NCBI GenBank assembly: GCA_947472965.1
Contig: CANJEF010000049.1
Location: 1 to 7,987, forward strand
Source of the DNA: Sphingobacteriales bacterium
GTDB lineage: Bacteria; Bacteroidota; Bacteroidia; Chitinophagales; Chitinophagaceae
Direction: 5' to 3'
Length of the DNA stretch: 7,987 nucleotides
Positions within the stretch are counted from its first letter, which is position 1; each line of letters begins with the position of its first letter. This document shows positions 6,596 through 7,987 of this stretch, in pieces. Both the position numbers and the translations under genes were made by a program. The notes below the pieces were generated by a model. It did not search any database. It saw only the letters and a list, made by a program, of their open reading frames with translations, and was not told the DNA's origin.

Positions 6596-7987
6596 ATGTC
6601 CACAGCCTTTATTATTTGGGTAGATGATGAAATGGAAAGTCTTGAAGCGCATAGGCGTTTTCTTGAACAGAAGGGCTATGCATTGAAAACGTTCACCAAT
6701 GGATATGACGCATTGGAGTTTATTGTCACTAATCCTCCCGACTTGGTATTGCTGGATGAATCCATGCCCGGCATGAGTGGATTGGAAACCCTTTCAGGAA
6801 TCAAGGCATTGTATCCAAGATTGCCAATCGTGTTGGTAACGAAAAATGAAACGGAAACATTAATGGATGAGGCCATTGGTTCTCAAATAAGCGATTATAT
6901 CATTAAGCCTGTGAGCCCTAGTCAAATTTTGTTGGTGCTTAAAAAAATGCTTGAAAATAAACGACTGGTTTCTGAGAAAACGACACAGCTTTATCAGGAA
7001 CAATTTCGCTTGCTTTTTGATAGTGTGAACAATGAAGCAGATCACAAAAGCTGGGCAGATTTTTACCGACAATTAATTTTCTGGGAACTAGAAATTGAAA
7101 AGAGCAGGAACAATGAAATGATGGAGATCCACCTTTCAAATAAAAAAGCTGCCAATAAATCTTTCTTCAAGTTTATTTCAAAAAATTATGCCTCGTGGAT
7201 TCAGGATGTGGATTTGAATGCACCTACAATGAGTCATCAAATTTTTCAACAAAAGGTTTTGCCTGGTCTTGAAAAAAACGAAACCCTGATATGGTTGATA
7301 ATAGACAACCTTCGATTTGACCAATGGAAATTTATAGAACCAGCTCTTTCGGAAATGTTTCGGATCAATCAAGAGGATTGCTATTTTTCAATCTTGCCAA
7401 CCACAACCCAATATGCCAGAAATGCAATTTTTTCGGGATTAACACCATTGGAGATGGAAAAGAATTTTCCAGATAAATGGAAGTCCGATGTAGACGAAGA
7501 TGGAAAAAATAACAATGAAGAGTTTTTTTTGCAACAACAGCTAATGGCACTTGGGCGAAATGACGTAAAAATGGTTTACCATAAAATCACCAATCACTCT
7601 GAGGCAGTTAAGTTAGCTGAGAATGCACATAATTTATTGGAAAATCAGCTTGCTATAATCGTCTATAATTTTGTTGATATGTTAAGTCATGCTCGAACTG
7701 AAAGTGATGTGCTGAGGGAGTTGGCCTCCGATGAGGCAGCGTATAGGAGCTTAACACTAAGCTGGTTTAATCATTCCCCCTTGATGAATTTATTGAGAAA
7801 AGTAGTGGATAAAAAAATAAATATTATTCTCTGTTCCGATCATGGAAGTATAAAGGTGAATAGCGCCATCAAGGTGTTGGCTGATCGGCAAACCACTTCA
7901 AATTTGCGTTATAAAAATGGCAAGAACCTGGATTATAATCCAAGGGAGGTCTTGGCTTTCAAAGATCCTGCTTTGGCAAAACTGCCA
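6596..7987 (+). CDS. porX: PorX-type response regulator with PglZ-like domain, 3' end cut
   Basis: Response regulator known in other Bacteroidota to control the type IX secretion system together with the histidine kinase PorY. 464 codons are present and the frame runs off the window; PorX proteins are a little over 500 residues, so about 50 are missing. Residues 5-120 form a receiver domain with acidic pair D10-D11, phosphoacceptor D54 in LLDESMPG, T82 and K104 (IIKP). A helical linker (about 121-215) leads to an alkaline-phosphatase-fold PglZ domain. Its expected zinc and catalytic residues are D237 (IIDN), a threonine in LPTTTQYARN (267-276, probably T270 or T271), D361 and H365 (VDMLSH), and D415-H416 (SDHGS). 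A last histidine ligand would lie beyond the window. The P. gingivalis protein is reported to hydrolyse oligonucleotides with this domain. The ATG at 6596 follows an A/T-rich stretch, and the receiver begins at once, which supports this start. There is no DNA-binding domain in the visible part. Confidence 0.93.
   Translation, partial: MSTAFIIWVDDEMESLEAHRRFLEQKGYALKTFTNGYDALEFIVTNPPDLVLLDESMPGMSGLETLSGIKALYPRLPIVLVTKNETETLMDEAIGSQISDYIIKPVSPSQILLVLKKMLENKRLVSEKTTQLYQEQFRLLFDSVNNEADHKSWADFYRQLIFWELEIEKSRNNEMMEIHLSNKKAANKSFFKFISKNYASWIQDVDLNAPTMSHQIFQQKVLPGLEKNETLIWLIIDNLRFDQWKFIEPALSEMFRINQEDCYFSILPTTTQYARNAIFSGLTPLEMEKNFPDKWKSDVDEDGKNNNEEFFLQQQLMALGRNDVKMVYHKITNHSEAVKLAENAHNLLENQLAIIVYNFVDMLSHARTESDVLRELASDEAAYRSLTLSWFNHSPLMNLLRKVVDKKINIILCSDHGSIKVNSAIKVLADRQTTSNLRYKNGKNLDYNPREVLAFKDPALAKLP

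Noticed and set aside
6676..7550. Minus-strand open frames antisense to porX
   Set aside because: Short overlapping frames opposite a continuous 464-codon frame with intact receiver and PglZ motifs.
1..7987. Mobile element, CRISPR array, tRNA or rRNA
   Set aside because: No transposase motifs, terminal repeats, spaced direct repeats, cloverleaf or rRNA-like sequence was recognised; genes are tightly packed core functions.

Overview
The window reads as chromosomal housekeeping DNA from a member of the Bacteroidota. Four signs support this. LpxC and FabZ are fused in one polypeptide. A PorX-type response regulator with a PglZ-like C-terminal domain is present. There are no Shine-Dalgarno sequences; the starts are preceded by A/T-rich DNA. 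TAnnTTTG-type -7 promoter elements occur upstream of transcription units. Because PorX belongs to type IX secretion (T9SS), a T9SS-bearing lineage such as Cytophagia, Chitinophagia, Sphingobacteriia, Flavobacteriia or Porphyromonadaceae is likely. I cannot fix the genus from the sequence.

Layout: positions 1-1154 (minus) hold the N-terminal 384 codons of serine hydroxymethyltransferase (glyA), with its 3' end outside the window and its own likely promoter at about 1168-1199. Positions 1219-6482 (minus) hold a compact five-gene unit. In transcription order it is an HD-domain phosphohydrolase (6482-5274), lpxD (5200-4142), lpxC-fabZ (4076-2628), lpxA (2617-1811) and a small ABC-type ATPase (1830-1219) that overlaps lpxA by 20 bases. 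Positions 6483-6595 are a 113-base divergent control region. Positions 6596-7987 (plus) hold the first 464 codons of porX, with its 3' end outside the window.

How the genes work together: LpxA, LpxC and LpxD catalyse the first three steps of lipid A synthesis (acylation of UDP-GlcNAc, deacetylation, second acylation). The FabZ half of the fusion is the 3-hydroxyacyl-ACP dehydratase, which draws on the same hydroxyacyl-ACP pool as LpxA and LpxD. One unit therefore sets the split between lipid A and phospholipid acyl chains. The HD protein and the ATPase are co-transcribed partners of unassigned role. PorX, transcribed divergently, is known in other Bacteroidota as a regulator of the T9SS, some of whose cargo is anchored to LPS. 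The shared control region is thus a possible meeting point of secretion signalling and LPS synthesis.

Most of the window is ordinary core genome. The least explained parts are the divergent control region, with overlapping promoters and nested GAACC/GGTTC inverted repeats, the ATPase with non-canonical Q- and H-loops, and the HD protein heading the lipid A unit. I saw no RNA genes, insertion sequences, CRISPR arrays or prophage parts. No stretch over 300 bases lacks a gene.
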